DNA of 64,000 bases from Eopsaltria australis (lineage: Eukaryota; Chordata; Aves; Passeriformes; Petroicidae). Made by a program: the position numbers and the translations under genes. The notes under the pieces were generated by a model. That model was not told the DNA's origin. It worked only from the letters and a program-made list of their open reading frames with translations, and did no database searches. The stretch is from NCBI GenBank assembly GCA_034509425.1, contig JAVTVJ010000142.1:1804501-1868500 (forward strand), in the 5' to 3' direction. Shown one piece after another: positions 1 through 12,796 of the stretch. Numbering within the stretch: position 1 is the stretch's first letter; each line of letters starts with the position of its first letter.

Positions 1-3000
1 AGGAGAAACTGCTCCAACAGAGAAGGCCTCAAAGATACTCTTATGAAATGTGCACCAAAATTTTGATCTTATCACACTGAGACTTCATGTTACACTTCTT
101 ACCTTTCAAGTGCCATATACCAGGGATTGCCTAGGAGACAGGCAAGGAGAATTATTAATGGACTGAGGAGGCTGGTATAATTCTTTATGAAAACAAAGAA
201 CTCTCATATCCACATTCAAGAACCACAGCTCAGACAGGTGGATATCAGAAAAAAGGAGAAAACTTGAAAACTTTTTACATCTAGAGATGTAAAAAAGGAG
301 GGAGATAAGGGAGGGAGATAAGACTGCTCACACTACACCCCTTTCCTAACAACTGTACTCAGCACGTTTGCCTTTCTCTTAGGCAAATCATTGAAACATA
401 TATTTTATACCTCATTCAGGTAGACCTGTCTAGTCTAGGTGCTAGGTGGTAGGAAATTTCAGGAATAGCAACAAATCTTGCAGTCCTGTTGGCAAGAGCC
501 ATCTTTGAATGTCAGAATCTATACATTAAATCTTATACATCTCTAGATTTAAAGAACTATCTCCTTAGGAAATCTCTGTGTTGGAAAAAGAAATGATTTT
601 TAATGATCAAAGTCTTCTGATGCAGCTGAGGATGCACATCTTTTTCGTTCCTCAGTGGCACATCAATTACATAGGGCAGAAAATTCTAAATGTACTCCTA
701 ACATAGCTTGGAAACCAAACTATCTGGAAACCAATATTTCAGGCAAAAAAAGGCAAACAAGGTTTGAGGAATTCGTTATTCTGATTTACAGCAAAATCAC
801 AGTCTTGAAAAAATTATTTTTCATAGTTTATGAGAGTTGACTCCTATCAAGATCAATGGATTTAATTTATAGTGTAATAAAGCAATCATCACTGATGTCC
901 CAAATTCTGAGAAGAGATGTAAAGTAGAATTCCAGGTAATTTTTTAACATTTATTTTCAGGTAAATAGAAATCTTGGGAGGGTGAGGGAAGAAAAAGGGG
1001 ACTAATTTCATTTTTACTAGATTTGAGAATCTTTGATTCTTTTAAAAGACTGGAGAATCTTTTGCCAAAGTCATTGTTTCCCCAAAAACTTTTGATATTT
1101 GAAGTACTTCAGACCTCGGAATCTGAAGCCTATTTAAAATGTCTTGTATAGCTTCAAGAGCCTCCTGTAGATCTCCACAAGTTGACTGATGACTGTCTTA
1201 CACAGGTAGCTACACAACAAACTTCACATCATCAAGAGCTCTCTCTTCAGGACACCTGGAGTTTCATCTGCTACTTCAGCCAAATTAATCATTATCTGTT
1301 CTGGAGACCTACGTTCCAGAGGTATCATTTTCTAGTGAAATCTAGAACTGAATGGATGCCCACATATGCAGATTCAAGGACCATAATTTTGCACTGAGGC
1401 AGTTGCTTCCTTAGATGTTGTATTTTTGGCTGCTTGAAATATCTCCTCAGCTTTAAAGTGATAATTCCTTGTGTTTACAGACATATAATGTAAGGGAATT
1501 ACAATAAACTGTTACTGTATATTCTATTACACATTACATGGAGAAAATTAACAAATGAACCCTTTAAAAAGCAAAGCTTTTTATAAATGAAATTGCATAA
1601 ACCCAATATTCTGAAGAAGGAGCATTGTAATAAAAAATAAAATTAAAAAAAAAACTAAGCCTATGAGCCAAGCACTTTTCATTCTAGGTCTAGATTCTGT
1701 ATATGACCCATCCTCTACTACACATGAAAAAGAAATCTAACAGAAGAATTGTCTCCCAAAGTCCCAATCTCATTTCCCCACATGCCTTTTCACTTAGAGA
1801 GGCAGAAAAATACATATTAATAATTATGACTGGAGAGAGTTACAGGAGCATTCAGATACTCTAGATTTGTCCTGAATGTCTGTCAGTGTGTCATATGATA
1901 AGAATGAATCACTACAAAGATCCCTTGAGAAAGTACTTGAGGAATATGACATAAAAGAAAATATAGCAAATTTTTTATTTTTAGTGTAGAGCATATGTTG
2001 GTGTTATATATGTATACATAGCTATATACAATACACTAAATAAAATACTTCCACTCCCTGTGATCTTTGACTAGATGGAAACATCTGTTTACCATGCAAT
2101 AATATTTTTAAAGGTCCCAAATTCCCAGGGTCTTGATATTGCATTGCAAGGCAAAGAAAGAAATCAAATTTCAGCTAGGATTTTATCTTCCATGAAAAGT
2201 ATTTCCAATTACTGTTTTGAGACATCACTTAATATTAGAGCTGTGAAAATCCAGTACATATTCGCTATCACAGACCTTTATTTGACAGTGAGATATATCA
2301 CTCCTATCTAATTCATATATTTAATTTTCTGAAAATCTAATAACTCTCAAACCATTCCTTCACTGTGATAGCATAATATATTGATACATAAAAGAAACAA
2401 AGAAAAATCTTTCTAGTTTCAGAAATGGATAAGAATCTTTCTCTCCGCATTGTCCACCTGTACGCAGGGATTTTTCAATACAAGCTAAATTTGTTCACTC
2501 TTCCTGCTGGAATCATGTCAAGGATTAGAGGGTATGTTTCCATACCTAAAATATAAAAGAAAAAATGCAGTTAAAATTAAGCTCACATCCACTTTATAGA
2601 AAAAACAAAATCTTTTCTGAAATATATACTCTCACACGTATATCTATCATCACAAGAACTAAATACATTCAGTAAAGGATTAGTGACTCCTTTCTCTTTT
2701 AAAAAAAATTCTTTCCATTTTTTATAGAGAAAGAAACTGCTGAAGCCAATCCCCAGTGTTGTATTAACTCAAGTTTCCCACTGTATTTTAACACTCTAGC
2801 TTAGAATCAAAATGTTGAACTCCCACTGACATCTGTGGTATACAGTATGTGACACCTTTCATGTCACCAAATGGTTGTGAAGGTTAGAAGAAAGTCCATG
2901 ACTACCCTGTAGGCTCTCCAAAAAACAACAGAAGCCTCCAATTTATCCACTGTCTTTTGCCTAGCCTGCCAAGGTCAAAGTTCCTCTGTGTCTTAACTAC

Positions 3001-4116
3001 CCAAGAAATGTCTACAGCCATGTACAAAGCCTGCATCTCAGCAGCTCTGGAAGTGAAACACTCTTTTTCCAACTGTGATTTCTTTAACACCTTGCTTTTA
3101 CATAGAACTTGCTACAGCCCAAAATATGTTGAAGTAGGTAACCTACCTCTGCAAAGAGTTTTCTACAAGAATTTTAGATGAAAGTAAAAATGATTAAAGG
3201 AAATTTAGCTTCTGATGTGAGTGCAATTACAGGTCTAATTCTGCATTCCAGATTTAGAATTTTATAATTCCATTTAATTCATTGGAATGATGCTGAAATA
3301 AAATTGGACTAATAATACACTGGGGATGTTTGCACCAGTGGAATCCCTCAATAGCAGTGAAGAGAAACAGGCAATTATTGTCTAGCTGATTGGAAGAACA
3401 AGGAAGGCAGAGATATTATTTAGAATAGATTAATAATGCTGGAATTAAACTGGGAATAAAACTTAAATTCAGGCTTATTTAAAGGAAAATATCATGAGGA
3501 CTGTCAAATACCCTAAGAAGGGAAATTAAATTTTGTCTTGTGAGAGCCTCTGCACAAAATTGATACTTTTTGTGTCCATTGTGGAAGATCTGCTTTTAAA
3601 GATGTTTGTGAGAGACTGGAATGTTAATGCTTATAAATTCAAACACACCCATCACTAGAGGCTACAGCTAGGTGTTGAACAAGACAAGAAAACAGGCTGA
3701 TAAGAGGCAAATCCTGTGAGGTGAGACAGTGCTTTTTATCATGCCTAAGTCCTTAAACCAGTGACTCTGCTGTGAAAATTCCCCTCGGGGAAGCACCAGG
3801 ACATCCACAGGTAGGTCTGAAGGTATTCATCACTCCTGAGGAGGCACAGTTGACTCAAATATGCTGACATTAATGACACTTTCTAAGATGTTACAGCTGT
3901 CTTTAAGACTCCCAAAGTGTCTTGTAATCCACAGCATTACATCAGTCCGTGTGAAATTCCCCGAACAAGGGAAGGCACCTAGGCATTCCCACCGAGTCTG
4001 AGAGTAATATTAACACTGTACTTTGTGTTTTGTCACCTTGACCACCAGACATAGAAATTGCAACAACCAATTCTCATTGCTGGACACATGGGTGATGGCT
4101 ATTTACCTTTTTACTC
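1..4116. other. AT-rich unique DNA, no gene seen
   Basis: No open frame here exceeds about 80 codons and none resembles a known family. A pyrimidine tract ending in CAG at 959-960 is followed directly by GTAAAT and, 21 bases later, by a GTGAGG donor-like site. The stretch 3700-4010 is slightly richer in GC and less repetitive than its surroundings, but I recognise nothing in it. Confidence 0.6.
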
Positions 4117-4230
<114 letters not shown>

Positions 4231-7200
4231 CCTTAATATATTTCCATAAGCATTATTTTTATGCTTTTATATTCCTATGTTACACTATATAAAAACACAA
4301 GTGGATGCATACCTGCTTTCCTTTGTAGCCAAGTTGTTCTAAAATAAGCATATAAAAAATTATAAAATAAATGAATATGTTTATAGAATAAACCTGTATA
4401 CATTTATTTACATATAAATACTTATAAACACCAAGCATTCAGTGTTCTTTCACTCTCAGCCACCCCAAGGAATCTATTAAAAAGAACCTAGCTTGCTCTC
4501 ACCCTCAGCTGCGGTTCATAACACACATTTTTTGGACTGGATTGGGAAATCTGATTGTCTTAGAGCAGAGGTGGACTTGAATGGCTTTTGACAATTAATG
4601 ACAAATGAGGTTCTAAGTGAAGAAGAGCTCTTTCATCCTCAAGTACTTCTTTAAACTCAAACTTGAAGATTAGTCAGTATTAAGATGGCTTTGACTTTTC
4701 AGTACCAGAATATTGTTTCCAGGTCAGAATCCCTAGATGTTTGTCATCTATCCAACTGGGAGCTAGATAAGTGAGCAGAACTGAAAGGGTTACCTGGCCA
4801 CTGCTTACTCAAACACATCTTCAGACCTTAGTTCTCCAACACAGCAGGCAATAACCTCAGATCAGCAGAAACTGAAACTGACTCATTGTGCTGTATCTTT
4901 TCTATCTTTACTGTCTCAGAATCTTGGTAACTATTTGCTAATTTAATTTGTTGTGACTAATACATTGTTCCAGTGTTTCCTGCTGTTATAGTCTGCAGGA
5001 GAATTTTGTTATAATGATGGCTAAACTCAACAGCAAATTTTAACAATAGGAATTATAGCACCATTATGCAGAAATGTCTAGGAAATTATGCAATTGTATC
5101 TACCACAATATAAATCTCAAATATATTAAACCTCTCTTTGTTTCTTTGAAATTGTTAGCCTGGGTGTCAGCCAAAATGTAAACTTCACAAAGGCTTTTTT
5201 TATTTTTTTTAAACCCCATGGGCATTTCAGAAGACTGTTAGCTGAAACTTTAGATCTGTATTAGCACTGTTTGTTGATATAAAAATCATATTTGTTTACA
5301 CAAACTGGATGCTTATCACAGGTAATAAATAACATCCCAAATATGAGTCAAATGAAATAGAAAATATTACTAATAAGCATATATTTCAAAGTGATTTATA
5401 AATGCATAAAATATCAGATTAGCAAATACGAGGACATTCACTAAATGAGCCAAAGTAGTAGCAAATGCTCGTCAGACACTGAAAGGCACAAACAACTCTA
5501 ATAAGCTTTCACTAAAAATGCATATGAAGCAAAAATAAACAAAATAAAGGAATGTGGGACAGTAATTTGATAGCACTGCAAATGTTATATAGTGTGCTAA
5601 AAAATTTGCCAAGCAAGTGACGCATATTGCAAATAGCAAGAGACAAACTTCAAAAGCTTTTCCAGTGCTCTGCCACAAAGCATCCAAGTCTTTAATCAAC
5701 TCCCTTCTACCCACTTTCCCTAATTTCATTATCCTAAACTATTTCACACTTTACTAATCCCTACAGCTTGAATTCCCTGGATTTTTTTCAACCCCAAGTG
5801 CCTTCCACTGCCCTGTCCCACTTCCAGCTCCATCGCTCTTTTCATCTTTTCTAATATTCTTACCATAGGTCTACAACAGAGCCTGCAATGACATTTCATA
5901 GGCACCAAGAGGCAGGTGTTGCAAAGTTAAACTCTATAGAGCTCTCATACTGCCATCCTCAAAATGCACTACATTCCCCACAGCACATGAGAGAATGGGT
6001 CTGAAAGAAGGTAGAATGGGTGCATTCTTTCAATCAGATCTACTGTGTCAACTTTTTCCCTTTTCTTCTTCATGTTTCATCACCATCTGGTGGCAGAACC
6101 TCAAAATACTGCTCTGAGACATCATGGATCCTACAGAGCTGCCAGGGCTGTGAATTGGTTGGGAAATCACCAACTGCATATCATCCCTGACTTGTGATTC
6201 TTCTGCAGCTGGCATATATTGCAGATAAAAGCAACATCACTTTCCAGAAGAACTATCAACATTTAATTCTATATTTTATCTAACTTGTCATACTCCAGTG
6301 AGGACCAGTTCTGTTTTCTCAAAAAAAGCAGAATTAAAGCAATACAATCATATATTAAGCACCACAACCTTTGCTACACTCTTCCAAGTTTTCCAGCTTT
6401 ACAGTGCACACTTGATCCCCAGCTGAACATGACTCGAATATTGTCTCTTCTTCCAACCAAATCTTTTTCAATTACTAGCAGTATGAAAAGAGCTGTGTGC
6501 AGGGAGGCAAAAATAAGAAAACCAAAAGGAGCTGTGTCGTTTGAAGGACGGGACACTTGTGATAGAAATAAAATGTATATTGTTGAAAGAGATGTATAAA
6601 GAAGAGATAAATTGTAAGATTAAGTAAGGATAGTTCAATCTTGTTTTTATGGGTTTGTACTAGAAGTGCGTGTTAGTAGCTACTCAAATAACATATTTCC
6701 ACAAAATAGACTGTGTTTCAGCATTGTGGGTCTTTGACTTCAATCACATTCCAGGTGGTTTTCCAGCATGGGGATCAAGGTTGTTAATTTCAGGTCACTT
6801 CCACGGATGTATTTAGACACTGGTTTTGTGCTTGCATTGGTTAGAAAAGAGCAAATGCACCAGTTATCTGGATAGTTGAAATTTAAACCTGTGAAACTAG
6901 TTCTTTATAAATCTATGCATTCAACATTTTTGAAAAAAAAAACCCCAGCAGATTTTATTAATTTCTTCACTAAGTTACATATTAGTACTATCTCCAAGGA
7001 CTCATTATGGGCTCTTGTCTGCACTCAAAACAAAAACAAGCATGTTTTCTTACAGAAATATCACACTTGCACTGTCTCCTGCAGAGACAATTATAAACTA
7101 CCATAATGATTCATTGTAACAATTGTAACTTCTAATTTAGATTAGAACTAATTTTTTTAAAATTATAAAAATTATAAAGGTAATTCAAAGTTCTGCAGTG

Positions 7201-7967
7201 ACAAAGACTCTGTTGCCTGAATTTATGAAGATCAGTCATGATTTATTTATTAATTATTAAGATCAGTCATTAGGAGCAAGTCTTAGGGATATGGGGCTTT
7301 ATCTGTGTCTGTGTATTTGCCTTTTAAATAACTAACTCTCTGGAAATAACTAGGGCTTGGAAGCAACTATAGTTTATAAAACTATAAATTCATATAAATG
7401 AGACCATAACAGTCTCATTTCAAGAAACTTTATTTAAATCCGTAAACACAGTTAAAACATAGTTAAACATCCATAAACAGTGCTAGAAACTAATGTTGTC
7501 TATCTATAGGCTCTGTCTATAAAGATTTGTCTTATGTCAAGTTCCCGCTCTCCTTTGGAAACTTGATAAATTGAATGAGTAGAGAGAACACAAAATCAAG
7601 AAAACTTAGTCTTATAGGGTAGCAACTGCACAGTTAACAATATGAATAAGGAATAATATTATCATAAATTTAAAATATGTATTTGGAAAGAAAATACATA
7701 TGACTCAACATGAAAATAACTCTTCATGTGCTAGCCTATATGGTGAATTAAAACTGAAATATGTAAGGTCTTGATTAGATAAGAGACATTAAAATTGTCA
7801 TCCTTTGGTTTTTCCTGATGGTTGTTGGATTATCTGATTTTTTTTTCCCAAAGAGGAGATTATGTAATTATTGTACTTGACTTTTCCTTGCCCCTTTGAG
7901 ATTTTCTGGATATGAATAACTTATTATTTAAAATTTCACATAATTTTAATATAATCCTTTTTTAAAT
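4231..7967. other. AT-rich unique DNA with one CTCF-like site, no gene seen
   Basis: The sequence is AT-rich with many short A/T runs. The open frames are short and overlap on opposite strands, for example 6285-6599 (+) with 6374-6556 (-). The only site worth naming is a CTCF-like core at 6081-6094, listed separately. A short inverted repeat sits around 7368-7386, and an 11-base motif (AGATCAGTCAT) occurs twice between 7228 and 7272. Confidence 0.55.
6081..6094 (-). promoter_or_regulatory. CTCF-like binding motif
   Basis: On the minus strand the bases read CCACCAGATGGTGA, matching 12 of 14 positions of the CTCF core as I remember it (CCASYAGRKGGCRS). The mismatches are T for C in the GGC triplet and the final base. 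The match is by eye, and occupancy cannot be judged from sequence. Confidence 0.35.
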
Positions 7968-8090
7968 TACAAAAAATCAAGTTTCAGACTTCATTATGAT
8001 TTATTTATTTTTATGTTTCAACCAGAGGAAGGTAAGTACATTTCCTGAAGTAAAAAAGAAGCATTATTATTTATTATATTCTCAATTATT
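7968..8090 (+). repeat. Copy A of a ~110-bp direct duplication with microexon-like motif
   Basis: This segment recurs at 9531-9645 with close similarity, best across the stretch from TTTTATGTTTCAACCAG through AGGAAG to GTAAGT and on to AAAAGAAG. In this copy an acceptor-like CAG (8023-8025) is followed by AGGAAG (8026-8031) and a GTAAGT donor (8032-8037). If both sites were used, the exon would be six bases. A short reading frame through it has TGA where copy B has TGG. It may be an unrecognised dispersed repeat or a local duplication. Confidence 0.7.
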
Positions 8091-8095
8091 ATTAT

Positions 8096-9530
8096 TTACA
8101 GACAAATCTAGCACTTTCTGAAGACCTCTCATAGACAATATAAAGATAGGAAAATAAAACTATGAAACACCCAACAAGACCACTTAATTTTATGTAGTGT
8201 TGAAAAGCAAAGGGAAGCAGGGAAGAGTAAGATCTCAATCTATAAATATTTTCTTCAAAATTAATGATGGAAAGGAATTAACTTTAGTAGCTGTAAAGAA
8301 TAATTCTCCCCATTGAAGGACTCACTGGATGAAATTCTATGGCCTCTATTACTCATGAGATCAGAGTAAAAGTTATCATAATGCCTTTCTGGTCTTAAGC
8401 CTGTAAATCAGACTACCTAAGGATGAAAACTCAAAGAGACAATTATAGCTAAGGAGAAAACACTTTAACTGAGATTTAAAAAAAAATCTTAAGAGTGTGG
8501 GTATCCATGTTTTTTACAATCCCTATCCTCCCTCCTTACTAATACTCAAGTTGAAAGTAATTGCATGTCCCAGCTTTAGCAACATAAAATTACAAACCAT
8601 TAAAAAGGTTAGATTTAGAGGTTAGTGAGTATGTTGTATGAGTAACACTGCAGAATGCAAAGGCCAGATTAGGCAACCCAAAGGATTTTTTCTCTGCTTT
8701 CAATACCTGTTTCACTGACCTGGCATTCTTCCAAGGACACCTCAACGATTCATCATTCTTTGCTTCTGTACACGTAACCCAAAGGGAAGGCAGTGATGTG
8801 ACAATCCAAACTATAGAAACAAGAAAATTCAGAAATATTGTACATGTGGAAAGTGGCAATGCATGTTTACGTTATAAATCAGGGGACAGATTCACAAAAG
8901 TATTTTATCTGCCAAAACTGCAAATATGTGCTTGCTGAGATTAACAGAAATTGGTAACTGGATTCTGTTGAAAATCTGCATCTTAATGTCTATAAATATT
9001 CCTGTTAATCCACTACTTAGAGCTTGGGGTTTTCCCTGTATAAAGAACTGAGCCTCTCTGGATGGTTTTCAGGTAAAATAAAGTGAAATTCAAATGGATT
9101 TGTGCATGCATATGCATACAACACTTTTGATTTAAGAAAACAGCAATATAGTGGGATTATATATATAAGAGCTGTGCTTGAAATATTATTTTCAATTCAT
9201 GGATGTAATAGTGATAGTTAAGCAAGCAAATAAAATGTTGCTCTTAGGTACATATCACTCTTCTCAACAGCCACAGAAACACAGCCTAACTGATCTTAAC
9301 AGCAGTTTGCTGAAAGAGAGGAGTGAATTTAAGAGCTATGGAAAAGAGCTCCAACACTCAACGTAGTTGCTGCAATGTAACACACAAATATACTTCCTTC
9401 TTGCTGAAAAGTACTAGTGTAGTGTAAAACACAGCTGCCCAGGCTTCAATTGCTGCACACCTTTGTCATTGCCTCAGTCTTACAATCTCATCTGAAGTAC
9501 AAGGCAGTCATCTTTTTACCTTTAATTACA
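8096..9530. other. AT-rich unique DNA between the two duplicate copies
   Basis: About 1.4 kb without a recognisable gene or repeat separates the two duplicate segments. The small ORFs at 8590-8859 (-) and 9178-9366 (+) have no recognisable content. Confidence 0.5.
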
Positions 9531-9645
9531 AAAAATTACAAAAAATCAGCTTTTATACTACATTATTTATCTACTTTTATGTTTCAACCAGAGGAAGGTA
9601 AGTGCATTTCCTGGAGTAAGAAAAGAAGTCTTATTATTTATTGAT
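9531..9645 (+). repeat. Copy B of the ~110-bp direct duplication
   Basis: This is the partner of the copy at 7968-8090, offset by 1,566 bases at the core. It keeps the same acceptor-like CAG (9589-9591), the six bases AGGAAG (9592-9597) and the GTAAGT donor (9598-9603). The copies differ by scattered substitutions just outside this core, so the motif is as well preserved as anything else in the duplicate. No protein family is recognised in the open frame across it (9450-9644). Confidence 0.7.
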
Positions 9646-11605
9646 TGAGCATTTCATATGGAAAGCAGAGGAAATCGAGATATCTCCACATTCTCTCATT
9701 TTCAGCAGGATCATCTCATGCTTCTCAAAGCGGTTTTTAAAGGCTTGTTTTCAGGGTTCCTAAAAAGCATTCTCTACAATTCACAGTTTCTTCTCAGCTT
9801 GATGTTCAGCCTGCATTTGCCCTTTCCCACTTTTCCTGCACCAACAGCTACTACCCTTTTCTCTCAAGAAAAGAGCTTAGTAGATGATTTTTTGCCTGAG
9901 GAAGTTGCATGTTCTTCCCTTTGGGTAACCTGCAATGCAGTGGGACACACTGCAGACTTTTTCTGCTAGAACAGATTTTTTTTACTGCAACTCTTTCCCT
10001 TTCATCATGTAACTCCATAAAAGTGGCCAGGAATAAAAGTGGCTAGGAAGCATCTAGTCTGATATTTTGCTTCTGCCTGGCTGCTTGTAATGTCTGTCTG
10101 ATTTTGTATTGCATGTTGATAACATTCTTTAAGATTAGTAGGTGCCTTGCATGGTGGGATATAATACTTTACTATGTAAACTCAGTCTAAAGCTTCGGTC
10201 TTTTAAAAACTGTTCAATTTTTGCAAAACATGTTATTTTGGGTTTTTAGCTGGGAACAAAATTGCTATAAATTGACCAGCAGATGTAAGTCCACTCACAG
10301 GTCAGTAACTGGGTTTCTTTCAACTAAATTCTCTGAAAGGTCTCATCTTTTACATGTTCCAAGAGTTTTCTTAAAAAATACTAACTCCAGACACAAATCC
10401 TAAGTTTATTTGGGATTTTATTTAAAACATATCTGGAAATTATATCAGCCTTTACAAAATAGTAACATTGTAGGGAGTTTGTTTAGAAACGGGGAAAATT
10501 ACTCCACTGCTCCCTTGAGCCCTGGGGAAAATATCTTACAGCCACATTTCTCATTTCCATGGGAAGGCTGTCCTTAGGTTATAGAGCTCACCTTTGCAAA
10601 AAGACTGACCATCCTCTTACCCCTCCTGACTGAGACTGTGGCAAAACACACGTAAAGATTCCTTGTATGATGGTGATGGACAGAAACAAGAGGAAGACAA
10701 AATGTGTTTCTGCAATGTAATGTTTTGCCTAGTGGTCAGTGGTGGAAGAATAAAACCTAAGGTCTCAAGGTACTTTTCCTATGTTACAAAACATCTATGC
10801 TAGAAGCAAGTACCAGAATAAAGGCATCTCTGCTCCAGCATGAATAAGATCTTAGCTTATAGAGCCCTGACTGTTTTTTCTTTATTTTCCACTTCAACTT
10901 TTTTTACCGAAGTGCAAAGCTGACATATTACTTTGTTATCTTTCTCCACAGGTCCTGAGTAGAAAGCAAATAAGCTGATCATGAGGATCAGACTTTGACA
11001 CAAATATTAAAAATCAAAATGATCATAAATCAAAATAAGTGTTTCCTTTGTCCCAATACTGCCAATATCCAGTCTAAGTTAAATTGCAGAGAATTACTGG
11101 GCACTGCACCTGAACTTAATTTCCCCCAAGTGGAAGCTTTCAGCTTCCATTTTAAAATTTTCCCTTGTGGTTGAGTGAACATAGATGACCTCCACACCTG
11201 CTGTGGAGGACTCTTCCCCATCACTGAAGAGGAAAACACCACCTGGTTTTCACACCAAGTGAGAACACTCTCTGTGGAGACATCTTTTATCATTGTCTCG
11301 CTGCCACAAAATTTTTCCCTGTATTATCTAAGTTCTGACTGTATCAGGTCATCAGCTGTGCAGTCGTTTGTCAGAAAGCTGGCCTAAACTAATCAAATAC
11401 AAAATATTACAGCCTCAACATTAGGGAATATCAGTGCAGAAAATCTGCTCAGTGCCACCTGTTCTCCTACAGCCATGTAGCTCTGTAATATACCATTGTC
11501 ACTGCTAGTAGCAAGCCATAAGCTTTGTACTGAATTTACACTCCCACAGGACTGAACTTTGCCAGGCTTACTCTGTCCAAGCTTTCCTGACCTGCGTTCA
11601 GGTTT
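9646..11605. other. Unique DNA, no gene seen
   Basis: No gene is recognised. Two near-identical 17-base stretches (ATAAAAGTGGCYAGGAA) lie in tandem at about 10017-10049. An acceptor-like pyrimidine tract ends in CAG near 10951 with no nearby donor. The ORFs at 11030-11293 (-) and 11175-11387 (+) overlap each other and look like chance. Confidence 0.5.
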
Positions 11606-12159
11606 TGTTTTACTTGGTTTCAGTGGGGGTAGAGCTAATTTTCTTCTTAGCATCTGATACAATGCTGTGGTTTGAATTCAGTATGAAGATAATGCTGATA
11701 ACACACTGAAGTCATTAAATAGTGCTTACCCAAAGTCAAGGACTTTTCAGTTTCCCATGCTCTGTCAGTTGAGGAGGTACACAAGAAGCTGGGAGGGAGC
11801 ATGGCCAGGACAACTGACCCAAATTGGCTGAAGGAGCATTCCATATGACAGATTATACCCACCATATAAACTGGGGAGGATTGGCCAGGAAGTTCTGATC
11901 AGTGCTACAGGACAGGGCCAGCATTGGTCATTGGATGGTGAGCAATTTTATTGTGCATCACTTCTTGAATTTTACTCCTCTCTCTCCCTCTTCTTTTTGT
12001 TATCATTATTATCATATTTTATTTTATTTCAACTATTAATTAAAATTTATTTCAAACTATTCTTATTCCAACCGTGGGTTTTATGCAAGGTGAGCGAGAA
12101 GGAGTAGTGAGCAAGCAGCTGCAAGGTATTTAGTTGTCATCTGGGGTTATACCAAGACA
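11606..12159 (+). mobile_element. Solo LTR, avian ERVL-like family, degraded
   Basis: The sequence follows, in order, the landmarks of a bird ERVL-type LTR that I recall from songbird and chicken genomes: a TGT start and TTGGTTTCAGTGGG-like 5' end, the GATAACACACTGA block, the CTTACCC..AAGTCAAGGAC block, the CAAGAAGCTGGGAGGGAGCA block, a TATAAA box at 11865-11870, the GGTGAGCAATTTTATTGTGCATCACTT block, an AT-rich tract, and a terminal GGGTTATACCAAGACA ending in CA. Its length of about 554 bp is normal for a solo LTR. No internal gag-pol follows, and I see no clear target-site duplication, which fits an old insertion or slightly wrong ends. The family call rests on memory of the consensus, not a search. 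Confidence 0.8.
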
Positions 12160-12796
12160 CTTGCTTTAGCAGTAAGAGCAGTATTTTTAATTGTCTGGTC
12201 TCTATAGCCAATTTGTTCCATTTTTATTTATTTTTGTATTATACCACCATAGCTTTGCAAATCTAACATAATAATGTAACATAGGAAACACAAGCCTGCC
12301 ATGCAGAGGTCTTAGGAGGCAAAGACAGAGAATGTGGTGTGGAGAACAAGCATGGGAGAAAAAAAGAAGGGGCATAGACTGGCTCTGGAGGCTGCACAGC
12401 TGTAAACAACTCTTGAGTTGTCCATTAAAGAAATGCAGACCTAGAGATGGCCAAAACTGAGCTCAGTGGTACCTCAGAATACAAAGAAACACTATCCAAA
12501 ATCTAGAAGAAGTAACTAGTAAACTGCGATTAGCATGAATCTGCAGACCAACAAAGAACCAAGATGCAAAAGCATGTCAGCTAAAATATAAAAAGGTAGA
12601 AGTGAACCCTTGAGTGAAGAAGAAACCACCATGAACATCACACCCCTCAGTGATGGATTTCAGGTGCTGGCAACTCATTATTAAATAACACACTACAGTG
12701 AAAAAAATGACATTATAAACAGAGGAAAGAAAAGTGAGTACAAAATCAGGAACAGAATAGAAACTAAGAACATGTATAACATGTATAAGACACTAA
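12160..12796. other. Unique DNA between LTR and telomere-like block
   Basis: About 640 bases of AT-rich sequence with no recognisable gene, and no extension of either neighbouring repeat. Confidence 0.5.

Noticed and set aside
8774..9929. Inverted 13-base match (ACCCAAAGGGAAG) at 8777 and 9914
   Set aside because: Matches of this length are expected by chance in 64 kb and nothing around them aligns.
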